DNA of 64,000 nucleotides from Glaciihabitans sp. INWT7 (GTDB taxonomy: Bacteria > Actinomycetota > Actinomycetes > Actinomycetales > Microbacteriaceae). Both the position numbers and the translations under genes were made by a program. The DNA is taken from the NCBI RefSeq assembly GCF_014217685.1, contig NZ_CP043653.1, forward strand, positions 186,001 through 250,000, written 5' to 3'. Shown here one piece after another: positions 55,196 through 63,623 of the stretch. Below the pieces are notes generated by a model. The model did not search any database and had not been told where the DNA came from. It saw only the letters and a program-made list of their open reading frames with translations. Position 1 is the stretch's first letter; every line of letters starts with the position of its first letter.

Positions 55196-56122
55196 ATGAC
55201 GACGATGCCGACACCGGGCGAACACCCCGGCGCGTCGACGAGCGCGTCGGATCAGGCGCGCCTCCGTCGCGACAAGGTGCGTGTCGCGGTGCTCGTCTGG
55301 CAGCTCTGCGAGCAGCACGGCATCCGGGCGCTCACCGCCGGCGGCACCATCTTCGCCCAGCTCGGGCTGGTCTCTCCGCGGGTTTCGCCGACCGCGACCG
55401 TGATCGTGGAGCCGATCCACCAGCTCCACCTCATCCTCGCCCTCGAGGGCGTCGGTTGGTCACGAAGCTCCCCCGGCCAGACCAAAGGCTTCCTCCCGCC
55501 GGTGTTCGTGCGTCTCGTCCATCCCGCTGTGATCTGCCCGGTAGACGTGTACGACATCTTCCCGGGGTTCTACGTGCCGCCGGCGGAGGCCTTCGAGCAG
55601 TTGTGGGCGAGAAGGGTCGAGCTTGCGATGGGGGGCATCGGCGTACCGTCCCTCGACCGGGTGAGCACCATGCTCGTCGCCGGTCACGACCAGCTCGGTG
55701 CCCTCGCGCGCGATCGTCGTGCCGTATCGCACATCGACTACTTCGTCTCGATGTTCCGCAACAGCCTCACCCTGGAGGAGCAGGATGCGGTGGTCGCGCT
55801 CGTAGACGCGGTGGACGGCCACGAGCCGCTTCGGCCCTTCCTCACCGCGATCGGCCGCGCGCACAGGGAGATCACCCTCCCCTCAGAGATCTACTGCCAA
55901 GTGCGGCTCGTCGTGGACCGGGTTAGCGACCCGATCATCTTCGCGGTGGCCCTCTTCGAGTCGCCGCCCGGCCACCGGGGAGGGCCTTTCTGGAGCATCA
56001 CGAGACGGTATCCCACCAGAGTCATCCGGGCTCTGGTCGCGGCTCCGCGGTCGATCGCCATCATCGTCGGGTCGAGGGCTCGGCAGCGGCGGCAGCTGGA
56101 GGCGCGATCCGCGCACGAGTAG
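55196..56122 (+). CDS. Hypothetical protein, possibly nucleotidyltransferase-like
   Basis: A 308-residue soluble protein with a strong AGGAGG site before ATG 55196. Around residues 43-85, GIRALTAGGTIFAQLGLVSPRVSPTATVIVEPIHQLHLILALEGVGW has the layout of the uncharacterised nucleotidyltransferase family (NTP_transf_5), where a Gly-rich loop is followed by a DxD strand; the second part here lacks an obvious Asp pair. The remainder is not recognised. It may be a catalytically inactive relative. It is divergent from the photolyase by 67 bp. Confidence 0.5.
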   Translation: MTTMPTPGEHPGASTSASDQARLRRDKVRVAVLVWQLCEQHGIRALTAGGTIFAQLGLVSPRVSPTATVIVEPIHQLHLILALEGVGWSRSSPGQTKGFLPPVFVRLVHPAVICPVDVYDIFPGFYVPPAEAFEQLWARRVELAMGGIGVPSLDRVSTMLVAGHDQLGALARDRRAVSHIDYFVSMFRNSLTLEEQDAVVALVDAVDGHEPLRPFLTAIGRAHREITLPSEIYCQVRLVVDRVSDPIIFAVALFESPPGHRGGPFWSITRRYPTRVIRALVAAPRSIAIIVGSRARQRRQLEARSAHE

Positions 56123-56317
56123 GTGCGGCGCCCCCGTGGGACATTCACCGGCTGTGCTGACGGACCCGGGCGCATCATGGCTGGCGGTAGTCAGCGAATG
56201 GCCTCCGTGCTTCCCGACGTCGGGAATCGAGGCACCCCTGACGGCGTCGCTCACGTCTTTAACCGGTCGAAAGTGATGCCGCAGGGTTGACTCCCCGACC
56301 GCTCTCTGCCTAATGTG

Positions 56318-56336
56318 TAGGTACATCGTGTACGTA
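56318..56336. promoter_or_regulatory. Dyad upstream of the sugar-acid operon
   Basis: TAGGTACATCGTGTACGTA has arms TAxGTAC and GTACxTA around 5 bases. Together with GTGTAGACAC at 56346-56355 it lies in the 272-bp region before the permease. Both are candidate sites for the GntR-UTRA regulator of the operon; binding is inferred. Confidence 0.4.
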
Positions 56337-56394
56337 TTCATCAGAGTGTAGACACTTCGCGGGCACCGCAGCCCCAGACTCGAGGAGATTCGCC

Positions 56395-57474
56395 ATGGCA
56401 GCCGAATCGCAGTTCAGATCGCACGTCCCGCTGTTCGACGGGATGAACCGGATTCCCGGCGGGCTCATGCTCATCCCGCTGATCGTTGGATCCATCGTCG
56501 GCACCTTCGCCCCGGGCTTCCTCGGCCTCGGGAACTTCACGACGGCGCTATTCCGTGACAGTGCACTTCCCCTCATCGGCGTCCTGATCTTCGCAACGGG
56601 GATGCAGATCACCCTGCGTACCTCCGGGCCGGTGCTCGCGACTTCCGGTGTGCTCCTGCTGACGAAGTCGATCATTCCCGCCGGTCTGGTCGTGCTCCTC
56701 GGTCAGTTCGTCGGCAAGGAAGGAATTCTCGGCGTATCGATCCTGGCGTTGCTGGTGAGTATGGATAACAGCAATGGCGGTATTTGGCTGGCGTTCACGG
56801 GCAAGTACGGGCGAAAGCAGGATCGGGGTGCGTACATCGCCTCGGCGGTGAATGACGGTCCGTTCTTCTCACTGTTGTTCCTCGGGGTGGCCGGTCTCGC
56901 CGACATCCCCTTCACCCTCCTGCTCGCCGCAGTGATCCCGCTCTTGCTCGGCGTGATCATCGGAAACCTCGACGCCAGGTGGACCGAAGTCATGCGCCCG
57001 ATCCCGAACATGGTCATCCCCTTCTTCGCGTTCGCGCTTGGCACGGGCATCAACCTCGGCAACGTCGTCACCGGTGGTCTCACCGGCATCGTCGTCGGCA
57101 TAGTCGGCACCCTCTTCACGGGCACGCTCGCCTACTTCGGCTTCCGCTTCCTTCTGCGTCGCGGTAAGGAATCGGGCATCGGTATCGCCGCCGCCACGAC
57201 CGCTGGGAATGCCATCGCCACTCCCGCCATCGTCGGAATGGCCGACCCGAGCTTTGCCCCGTTCGTCGAGGTCGCCACGGCGCAGGTGGCGGCCGCTGTG
57301 CTCGTGTCGGCCGTACTCGCGCCGCTGCTGGCTGGCTGGGTCCTCAAGCGCGAGGGGGGTATGAAGGTCATCGCCGCCGACCTCGCCACAGAGGAGGCCG
57401 AGAGCGACCAACGCGATCGCGCCGTCGCCGCAGCGACACCCGACGCCCATCCCCGCGGCAATGGATTCTCTTGA
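56395..57474 (+). CDS. KdgT-family sugar-acid permease
   Basis: A 359-residue polytopic protein of the 2-keto-3-deoxygluconate permease family. FDGMNRIPGGLMLIPLIVG at the N-terminus, SMDNSNGGIWLAFTGKYG, SAVNDGPFFSLLFLGVAG and ALGTGINLGNVVTGGLTG are its signatures. The operon partners are a four-carbon acid sugar kinase and PdxA2, so the transported substrate is more likely D-threonate or D-erythronate than KDG. The ATG has GAGGAG upstream. The stop TGA overlaps the kinase ATG by one base. Confidence 0.88.
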   Translation: MAAESQFRSHVPLFDGMNRIPGGLMLIPLIVGSIVGTFAPGFLGLGNFTTALFRDSALPLIGVLIFATGMQITLRTSGPVLATSGVLLLTKSIIPAGLVVLLGQFVGKEGILGVSILALLVSMDNSNGGIWLAFTGKYGRKQDRGAYIASAVNDGPFFSLLFLGVAGLADIPFTLLLAAVIPLLLGVIIGNLDARWTEVMRPIPNMVIPFFAFALGTGINLGNVVTGGLTGIVVGIVGTLFTGTLAYFGFRFLLRRGKESGIGIAAATTAGNAIATPAIVGMADPSFAPFVEVATAQVAAAVLVSAVLAPLLAGWVLKREGGMKVIAADLATEEAESDQRDRAVAAATPDAHPRGNGFS

Positions 57475-58793
57475 TGCGTACGACTCCCGTCGTGTCTGTG
57501 CCGCAGAATGAGGCCGTGACCTCGCTTTCTGCCGGAATCGTTGCTGACGACCTCACCGGGGCTGGCGACTCCGCAGTTCAGTTCTCCTCCCTCGGCTGGC
57601 AGACGCGGCTCTCGCTCGGCGATCCCTCCGGGATCACGGCGACACCCGGATCGGTAGTCGCGGTGGTCACGGACTCCCGTGCCATGCAAGCGGACGCGGC
57701 GCGAGTCTGCACCGCAGACGCCGTGAGAGCCCTGATGGGTGCGGGCATCGACCGTCTCTTCGTCAAGATCGACTCAACCATGCGCGGCTCGGTCGATAGC
57801 CAGGTGCGTGGCGCCCTCGATGCCTGGACGAATCGGCATCCCGACTGCATCGCCGTCGTCTGCCCCGCCTATCCGGGGATGGGGCGAACAGTGGAGAGCG
57901 GCCTCCTCCTCGTGGACGGCGCGGGGGTCGAGACGACTTCCGTCGGCCGTGACCCGGTAACCCCTGTGGTCACGAGTGCACTCGCCGAGCTTCTTCCCGG
58001 CGCCGTCGCCGTGCAGCGCGCGAAGGGGGAGGCCTCGCAGCTGGCCCTTCTCATCTCCTCCGTCGAAGCGCGCGTGGTCACCGTCGACGCGTCGACCGAT
58101 GCTGACCTCGCCCTGCTCGCCGAGGCCATCGAGCTGTTGGGGGCGCGGGCAGTTCCGGTCGGCTCGGCCGGCCTTGCTACCCAGCTGTCGAAGGTGTGGA
58201 GAAGGGGAGAGGCGGATGCAGACCGCGCGGTGGCGTCGGCCTCGCGGGCATGCGCCGGTCCGGCCGTTGTCGTGATCAGCTCGCTGCATGATGTCTCTCG
58301 GGCCCAGCACGCGCACCTGCTCGAAACCTCACGCGGCGTGCTCTCCCTCACCCCGGGACTCGAGGACATACTCAGCCCCGACGGCGATGACGGCATGAGG
58401 GCGTGGATTCAGTCGAACGTGAGCCGCGAAACGTCTGCTGCGGTAGTCGTTATCCTCAGCCCACCCGCCCAGGCGAAACAGTCGGAACTCGCTCCGGTGC
58501 GCATCGCGGCGGCGCTCGCCGCGATCACCGACGCCGTCGTGACCCGCATCGGTGCCGGATCGCTTGTGCTGATGGGCGGCGAAGGCGCCCGCGCGGTGCT
58601 CGGCCGTTTCGATGCCGAATCCCTGATCGTCACCCGCGCGATCGGGGAGGGCACCCCTGTCTCCGTCATCGACGGGGGGCGCCTGCACGGTCTCACTGTC
58701 GTGACCAAGGCGGGCGGATTCGGCTCGACATCCGCTCTCACAGATCTTCTTCCCGAACTGCTCGAACAATCAACGCAAGGAGCATCGTCATGA
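57474..58793 (+). CDS. Four-carbon acid sugar kinase (DUF1537)
   Basis: A 439-residue kinase of the DUF1537/OtnK-DtnK family. LSAGIVADDLTGAGDSAVQF is the family start motif, VKIDSTMRGSVDSQVRGALD the sugar-binding segment and VLMGGEGARAVLGRF with GIPV-like GEGTPVSVIDGG the ATP site. Members phosphorylate D-threonate (DtnK), D-erythronate (DenK) or 3-oxo-tetronates (OtnK). With PdxA2 downstream, DtnK or DenK activity is expected. Start by overlapping ATG; the stop overlaps the next ATG as ATGA. Confidence 0.9.
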   Translation: MRTTPVVSVPQNEAVTSLSAGIVADDLTGAGDSAVQFSSLGWQTRLSLGDPSGITATPGSVVAVVTDSRAMQADAARVCTADAVRALMGAGIDRLFVKIDSTMRGSVDSQVRGALDAWTNRHPDCIAVVCPAYPGMGRTVESGLLLVDGAGVETTSVGRDPVTPVVTSALAELLPGAVAVQRAKGEASQLALLISSVEARVVTVDASTDADLALLAEAIELLGARAVPVGSAGLATQLSKVWRRGEADADRAVASASRACAGPAVVVISSLHDVSRAQHAHLLETSRGVLSLTPGLEDILSPDGDDGMRAWIQSNVSRETSAAVVVILSPPAQAKQSELAPVRIAAALAAITDAVVTRIGAGSLVLMGGEGARAVLGRFDAESLIVTRAIGEGTPVSVIDGGRLHGLTVVTKAGGFGSTSALTDLLPELLEQSTQGASS

Positions 58794-59827
58794 CTCTTCC
58801 CCGCCTCGCCCTCACCCTCGGAGACGTCGCCGGAATCGGCCCCGAGATCACCGCGAAGACCCTTCTCGGGCACGATGACCTCCGCTCCAAGTGCATCCCC
58901 GTCGTGATCGGCGATGAAGCGGCCATGCGTCGAGGTGTCGTCAATGTGGGCGGTGACCCCGAAAAGGTCGTCGTCATCAACGCGGTCTCCGAGGCGCTCA
59001 ATCTCCCGGGCACGATCGAACTCATCCAGACCGGCCCTTCTCTCGCAGATGTTGCGCTCGGCGAACTCAGCCCGGTCGCCGGCGACGGCTCCTACCGCTT
59101 CGTCGTCGAGGCCTGCCGGCTTGCTCGCGAAGGGCAGGTCGACGGTATCGTCACAGCGCCCCTGAATAAGGCGGCAATGCACGCCGGCGGGCACAACTGG
59201 CCCGGGCACACGGAACTGCTTGCCCATGAGTTCGGTGTGCAGAACTTCTCACTTGTGCTCTCGGCAGGCGAGCTGTATTTCTTCCACCTCACCACTCACG
59301 TGTCGATGCGCACCGCAATCGAGAACATCACGGTGGAACGGACCCTCAACGTGCTCGAGCTCGCTGGTGCCTTCGCGAAGTCGATGGGGACCCCGGATGA
59401 GCTCATCGGCCTGGCAGGACTGAATCCACATGCCGGTGAGAATCGGCTCTTCGGTGACGAAGACGCCGACATCCTGGCCCCCGCCGTCGCCACCGCTCGC
59501 GAACGCGGACTCAACGCCGTCGGCCCCCTGCCCGGGGACGCACTCATCCCCGCGGCCGTCCGGGGCAAATACAAGCTCGTCGTCGTCTGCTACCACGACC
59601 AGGGGCACGCCCCCTTCAAGGCTGTCTACGGGGACGACGGGGTGAACATCACCGTCGGGCTCCCGGTAGTGCGTGTATCGGTCGACCACGGAACGGCATT
59701 CGACATCGCGGGCAAGGGAATCGCCCGCGAGGCCAGTCTTGTACTGTCGTTGGAGCGAGCAGCTCAGCTGGCGCCCGGGTGGGACCACGTCTGGCGCACC
59801 GCGCAGAAGATGGACGTTCCCGCCTAA
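58790..59827 (+). CDS. pdxA2: 4-phospho-sugar-acid dehydrogenase (PdxA2 type)
   Basis: A 345-residue PdxA-family dehydrogenase. LTLGDVAGIGPEI is the N-terminal signature, VTAPLNKAAMHAGGHNWPGHTELLA the substrate-binding region, GLNPHAGENRLFGDED and VVCYHDQGHAPFKAVYGDDGVN the metal-binding His motifs. Next to a DUF1537 kinase such proteins are PdxA2, which oxidise and decarboxylate D-threonate or D-erythronate 4-phosphate to dihydroxyacetone phosphate, rather than vitamin B6 PdxA. The next gene, the GntR regulator, starts 11 bp after the stop. Confidence 0.9.
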   Translation: MTLPRLALTLGDVAGIGPEITAKTLLGHDDLRSKCIPVVIGDEAAMRRGVVNVGGDPEKVVVINAVSEALNLPGTIELIQTGPSLADVALGELSPVAGDGSYRFVVEACRLAREGQVDGIVTAPLNKAAMHAGGHNWPGHTELLAHEFGVQNFSLVLSAGELYFFHLTTHVSMRTAIENITVERTLNVLELAGAFAKSMGTPDELIGLAGLNPHAGENRLFGDEDADILAPAVATARERGLNAVGPLPGDALIPAAVRGKYKLVVVCYHDQGHAPFKAVYGDDGVNITVGLPVVRVSVDHGTAFDIAGKGIAREASLVLSLERAAQLAPGWDHVWRTAQKMDVPA

Positions 59828-59838
59828 GGAGTGTGTGC

Positions 59839-60720
59839 ATGTGGCTTGACGAGCTCGCGGATGACGCGGTCGACCCGACTCGCAAATTGCCGCTGCACGC
59901 GCAGTTGAGCGCTGTGCTGCGATCTCGCATCACCGATGGATCGCTGCCTGCCGGTTCGATGCTGCCGACCGAGGCGGAGCTCTCGGAGAAGTTCGGGATC
60001 TCCCGCTCTGTCGTTCGTCAAGCGCTGCTCGCCCTCACGGGCGACGGCCTGGTCTTGCGCGGACGCGGACGCGGCAGTGTCGTCGCCCCGCTCGGGGAGC
60101 ACCACCGCCTGGTTCAGCGGATGTCTGGACTCTCGACGCAACTCGACGAAGTCACTACCGATGTGCTGTCCCTCTCCCCTGAGCGGGACGCCCTCGCAGA
60201 GTCAACGCTCGGAGTCCGCGATGTCGTCGCTTTGCGCCGTCTGCGGTCAGCCGCCGGCTCACCAATCGCGCTCATCCACACGTGGCTGCCCGCTGCCCTT
60301 GCGCTGTCGCCGCAGGAGCTCACCAACGCATCGCTGCATTCACTGCTGCGACGTAAGCACGGAATATCGATCCTGACGGGCCGACGGCAGGTACGCGCGG
60401 TCGCAGCGTCCCCGTCCCAAGCGGGAAGCCTGCAGGTGCCGGTTGGGTCGCCGTTGCTGCTTCTCGAAGGCACCAGCTTCGATGCGGCGGGCCTCCCGGT
60501 CGAGATGTTCCGCACCTGGCATCGGGCCGACAAGGTCGTGTTCGACCTCGATGTGGTTAAAAGCGATATCGCGGAGCCTTCGCCGATGAAAGGTTCTCCC
60601 CAGCCCCAGCCCCAGCCCCAGCCCCAGCCCCAGCAGGGCACGGCGTCGAATCTGGGCGTCGCCGACCGCGCCCGCGCGCTAGCGCACGAACTCCAGGCTC
60701 TCGCCGAGGAATTGGGTTAG
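59839..60720 (+). CDS. GntR regulator with UTRA ligand domain
   Basis: A 293-residue GntR/HutC-type regulator. LPLHAQLSAVLRSRITDGSLPAGSMLPTEAELSEKFGISRSVVRQALLALTGDGLVLRGRGRGSVV is the winged helix and the UTRA domain follows (residues about 85-235), ending with DKVVFDLDVVKSDI. A repeat of Pro-Gln pairs then links to a C-terminal helix. It probably controls the sugar-acid operon in which it is the last gene. AAGGAG lies before the ATG; a longer frame upstream is a shadow. Confidence 0.9.
   Translation: MWLDELADDAVDPTRKLPLHAQLSAVLRSRITDGSLPAGSMLPTEAELSEKFGISRSVVRQALLALTGDGLVLRGRGRGSVVAPLGEHHRLVQRMSGLSTQLDEVTTDVLSLSPERDALAESTLGVRDVVALRRLRSAAGSPIALIHTWLPAALALSPQELTNASLHSLLRRKHGISILTGRRQVRAVAASPSQAGSLQVPVGSPLLLLEGTSFDAAGLPVEMFRTWHRADKVVFDLDVVKSDIAEPSPMKGSPQPQPQPQPQPQQGTASNLGVADRARALAHELQALAEELG
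60598..60633. repeat. Hexanucleotide tandem repeat in the GntR gene
   Basis: Six exact copies of CCCCAG run from 60598 to 60633 and encode (Pro-Gln)6 in the linker behind the UTRA domain. Unit changes stay in frame. Confidence 0.9.
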
Positions 60721-60746
60721 CACGCACCCGGCATTTCCCCGGGCGA

Positions 60747-61184
60747 TCAACCAGCGGAGAGCCTCAGCCGGTCGCACAGCTCGGTGAGTGTCTCGAGCTC
60801 CGTCACGCTGAGGCTGCCACCGACCCGCTCGGCGATGGATTCGATGTGGCTGCGCGCCACCCGCCGGAAGAGATCGAATCCGGCCGGGGTGAGAGCAACG
60901 TTCACCCCGCGCGCATCATCCTGGTCGTGGGTCTTCGCGAGGAGTCCGCGCGCGGTCAGCCGATCGACGAGACGGCTCACACTCGGCTGGGTGAGCAGCA
61001 GGTGGCGGTTGAGATCTTTCATGCGCAACTGCTGGCCCGGCTGGCGGGACAGGTTGAACAACACGTCGTACTCGTTGAGCGAGAGCTCCCCGCTGGGGAA
61101 CTCTGCGTTCAGGTAGCGCATCACCGACACCTGGGCCCGGAACAGGGCTTCCCAGGCGGTGACCGCTGTCGTCTTGTCGCTCAC
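60747..61184 (-). CDS. MarR family transcriptional regulator
   Basis: A 145-residue MarR-type repressor. LSLNEYDVLFNLSRQPGQQLRMKDLNRHLLLTQPSVSRLVDRLTARGLLAKTHDQDDARGVNVALTPAG contains the helix-turn-helix and wing, flanked by dimer helices. Its start is ATG (MSDKTTAVTA). It diverges from mscR across a 379-bp interval. The ligand is unknown; redox or formaldehyde signals are conceivable given the neighbour. Confidence 0.9.
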   Translation of the reverse strand: MSDKTTAVTAWEALFRAQVSVMRYLNAEFPSGELSLNEYDVLFNLSRQPGQQLRMKDLNRHLLLTQPSVSRLVDRLTARGLLAKTHDQDDARGVNVALTPAGFDLFRRVARSHIESIAERVGGSLSVTELETLTELCDRLRLSAG

Positions 61185-61563
61185 GGGTCTCCTCTCAACC
61201 CGAGTGCAACTCTACGGAAGCGCAGAGCCGATGATGGGGAGGCGGAGGCGCGAATCGGGCCTTAAACAGGATTGAGGGTCGGTTTCAGAGGCGAGAAACC
61301 GACCCTCTCCCTTGCACCAAGAGTGTCCTGCAATCACATTCCGCAGAAGCTGCCACAGCAAACAACTTCTGCTCTTGAACTGTATAACAGCGCGGTAACG
61401 AAGCGCTAGTTATCGAACCGTTATTTTTCTGGGAGATTGCCAAGTCGCCCCGCTGCCTGCCGGTCGCGGCGCCGATCACTCGGCGCCCCGCGAACTCGAA
61501 TCCCCCGGCGGGTAGGGTGCAATGGATCGCCGCGCCACACGCAGCCCCCGAAGGAGTCCTCTC
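61185..61563. other. 379-bp divergent interval between marR and mscR
   Basis: There is no gene. It has an AT-rich part (61308-61440) that should contain promoters, and a perfect 12-bp inverted repeat at 61274-61307, listed separately. Short arms such as AGCGC/GCGCT near 61390-61406 also occur. GAAGGAG lies just before the mscR GTG. Confidence 0.5.
61274..61307. repeat. Perfect 12-bp inverted repeat in the marR-mscR interval
   Basis: GAGGGTCGGTTT (61274-61285) and AAACCGACCCTC (61296-61307) pair without mismatch around a 10-base loop. It looks like an intrinsic terminator without a T-run, yet both neighbouring genes point away from it. Confidence 0.8.
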
Positions 61564-62658
61564 GTGCCCACAACAGTGACCGGAGTCATTGCCCGATCCC
61601 CGGGTGCGCCCGTCGAACTCGTCGGCATCATCGTCCCCGATCCCGGGCCGGGCGAAGCCGTCGTCGACATCGAGACCTGCGGGGTGTGCCACACCGACTA
61701 CCACTACCGCGAGGGCGGAATCAGCGACGACTTCCCCTTCCTGCTCGGACACGAGGCCGCCGGCACGGTCAGCGCCATCGGTGAGGGTGTCACGAACGTG
61801 AAGGTGGGCGATTTCGTCGTGCTCAACTGGCGCGCGGTCTGCGGCGAGTGCCGCGCGTGCGTGCGCGCCGAACCCTGGTACTGCTTCAACACCTTCAATG
61901 CGAGCCAGAAGATGACCCTCGAGGACGGCACCGAGCTCAGCCCGGCGCTGGGCATCGGTGCGTTCGCCGAGAAGACCCTCGTGCATGCGAAACAGTGCAC
62001 GAAGGTGAACCCGCAAGCCGATGCCGCCGCGGTCGGCCTGCTCGGCTGCGGAATCATGGCCGGCCTCGGCGCCGCCATGAACACCGGCAATGTCGGACGC
62101 GGTGACTCGGTAGCCGTGATCGGCTGCGGCGGTGTCGGCACCGCCGCGATCGTCGGTGCACGACTGGCCGGCGCGAGCACCATCATCGGCATCGACCGCG
62201 ATCCCCAGAAGCTCGTCACGGCGCAGAGACTCGGTGCAACCCGGGTGATCGACTCGAGCGGGCTCGACGAGAGCGGCGTCGTCGCCGCGGTGCAGGCGCT
62301 CACCGACGGCTTCGGCGCCGATGTCGTGATCGACGCCGTCGGGCGCCCCGAGACGTGGCGCCAGGCGTTCTACGCCCGCGATCTGGCCGGCACCGTCGTG
62401 CTGGTCGGCGTGCCCACCCCCGACATGATGCTCGAGATCCCCCTGCTCGACGTGTTCGGTCGCGGCGGCTCTCTCAAGTCCAGCTGGTACGGCGACTGCC
62501 TGCCCGAACGCGATTTCCCCATGCTCACCGAGCTCTTCCTTCAGGGCCGCCTGCCGCTCGATGAATTCGTTACCGAGCGCATCGGCATCCGGGATATCGA
62601 GCGGGCCTTCACCACGATGGCCAGCGGCGACGTGCTGCGCTCCGTGGTGGTGATGTAG
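61564..62658 (+). CDS. mscR: S-(hydroxymethyl)mycothiol dehydrogenase
   Basis: A 364-residue zinc alcohol dehydrogenase that oxidises the mycothiol adduct of formaldehyde to S-formylmycothiol. [16 protein letters not shown] has the catalytic zinc Cys and GHEAAG follows; [15 protein letters not shown] holds the structural zinc cysteines. [30 protein letters not shown] is the NAD fold. The C-terminal [18 protein letters not shown] is typical of MscR/AdhE2. Start is GTG with AAGGAG upstream. The MBL-fold gene starts one base before its end. It indicates a mycothiol-producing actinobacterium. Confidence 0.94.
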   Translation: MPTTVTGVIARSPGAPVELVGIIVPDPGPGEAVVDIETCGVCHTDYHYREGGISDDFPFLLGHEAAGTVSAIGEGVTNVKVGDFVVLNWRAVCGECRACVRAEPWYCFNTFNASQKMTLEDGTELSPALGIGAFAEKTLVHAKQCTKVNPQADAAAVGLLGCGIMAGLGAAMNTGNVGRGDSVAVIGCGGVGTAAIVGARLAGASTIIGIDRDPQKLVTAQRLGATRVIDSSGLDESGVVAAVQALTDGFGADVVIDAVGRPETWRQAFYARDLAGTVVLVGVPTPDMMLEIPLLDVFGRGGSLKSSWYGDCLPERDFPMLTELFLQGRLPLDEFVTERIGIRDIERAFTTMASGDVLRSVVVM

Positions 62659-63287
62659 TGGCCGCTCACATCGAGAACCTGGTGACGAGCGGCACCTTCA
62701 GCCTCGACGGGGGCACCTGGGAGGTCGACAACAACGTCTGGATCGTCGGAGACGACACGGAGTGCATCGTCATCGATGCTGCCCATGATGCCGGCGCGAT
62801 CCTCGCGGCACTCGGTCAGCGCACGCTGAAAGCCATCGTGCTCACTCACGCTCATGACGACCACATCGACGCGGTGGCTGCGGTGCGGTCCGCCACGGGC
62901 GCCCCGGTTCTGCTCAACGCCGGTGACCGGATGCTCTGGGATGTGGTCTACCCCGATATCGCTCCGAGCGCGGGCCTGGTCGACGGCCAGCTCATCAGTA
63001 TCGCCGGAGTCGAACTCGAGGTCTTGCAGACCCCGGGGCACTCGCCCGGCGCGGTCTGTTTCTTCGCTCCGCAGCTCGGCGCGGTCTTCAGCGGCGACAC
63101 CCTGTTCAAGGGTGGGCCGGGGGCGACCGGCCGCTCCTACAGCGACTTCGGCACGATCATCGAGTCGATCTCCACGAAACTGCTCACCCTCCCGCCCGAC
63201 ACCGTTGTGCTCACCGGGCATGGTGAATCGACCACGATCGGCGCGGAGGCGCCCCAACTCGAGGAGTGGATCGCGCGCGGCCACTGA
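62658..63287 (+). CDS. Metallo-beta-lactamase-fold hydrolase, partner of MscR
   Basis: A 209-residue MBL-fold enzyme. The metal motif THAHDDHID, a later GHSPGAVCFF His, the GDTLFKGGPGATGRSYSDF loop and VLTGHGEST give the glyoxalase II-like ligand set. The GTG overlaps the mscR stop by one base (TAGTG). Genes in this position are candidates for S-formylmycothiol hydrolase, releasing formate; this is inference from coupling. Confidence 0.88.
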   Translation: MAAHIENLVTSGTFSLDGGTWEVDNNVWIVGDDTECIVIDAAHDAGAILAALGQRTLKAIVLTHAHDDHIDAVAAVRSATGAPVLLNAGDRMLWDVVYPDIAPSAGLVDGQLISIAGVELEVLQTPGHSPGAVCFFAPQLGAVFSGDTLFKGGPGATGRSYSDFGTIIESISTKLLTLPPDTVVLTGHGESTTIGAEAPQLEEWIARGH

Positions 63288-63353
63288 GGTCGGCTCCGGC
63301 GCACTGGGCGACCGCCCTGGCCGGGACGAGCAGAGGCCTGCTACCGTGGCGCG

Positions 63354-63595
63354 ATGGACACCGCCAATCCCGCGCTGCCGGCGAGGGACTTCGCGGAGAG
63401 CGCCGCGTTCTACGCCCTCCTCGGCTTCGAAGCGGCCTTCCGCAGCGACTCCTGGATGATCCTGCGCCGGGGCACCGTGCACCTCGAGTTCTTCCCCCAC
63501 CCCGACTCTCTCCACCGCGCCTCGACCCATCCGGTCTGACCATCGCCGCCCTCATCGACCCGGACGGAACCCTGCTGCACCTGGTGCAGAACTGA
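63354..63595 (+). pseudogene. Decayed VOC/bleomycin-resistance-like protein
   Basis: The first frame reads MDTANPALPARDFAESAAFY and continues LLGFEAAFRSDSWMILRRGTVHLEFFPHPDSLHRAST before a stop at 63537. The C-terminal piece TIAALIDPDGTLLHLVQN of such proteins follows at once but in another frame. A normal protein of this family is about 110-120 residues; the central part (roughly 45-50 residues) is missing. An internal deletion with a frameshift is the simplest reading. Confidence 0.75.
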
Positions 63596-63623
63596 GGTCT
63601 TCCGCCTAGGTGCCCTCGCTAGC

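Noticed and set aside
52987-55926. 979-codon plus-strand frame
   Set aside because: It overlaps psuK in another frame and the photolyase antisense; the sequence is Arg/Gly/Pro-rich without motifs.
58790-59827. Vitamin B6 PdxA
   Set aside because: Its position behind a DUF1537 kinase and a sugar-acid permease points to PdxA2; no other B6 gene is nearby.
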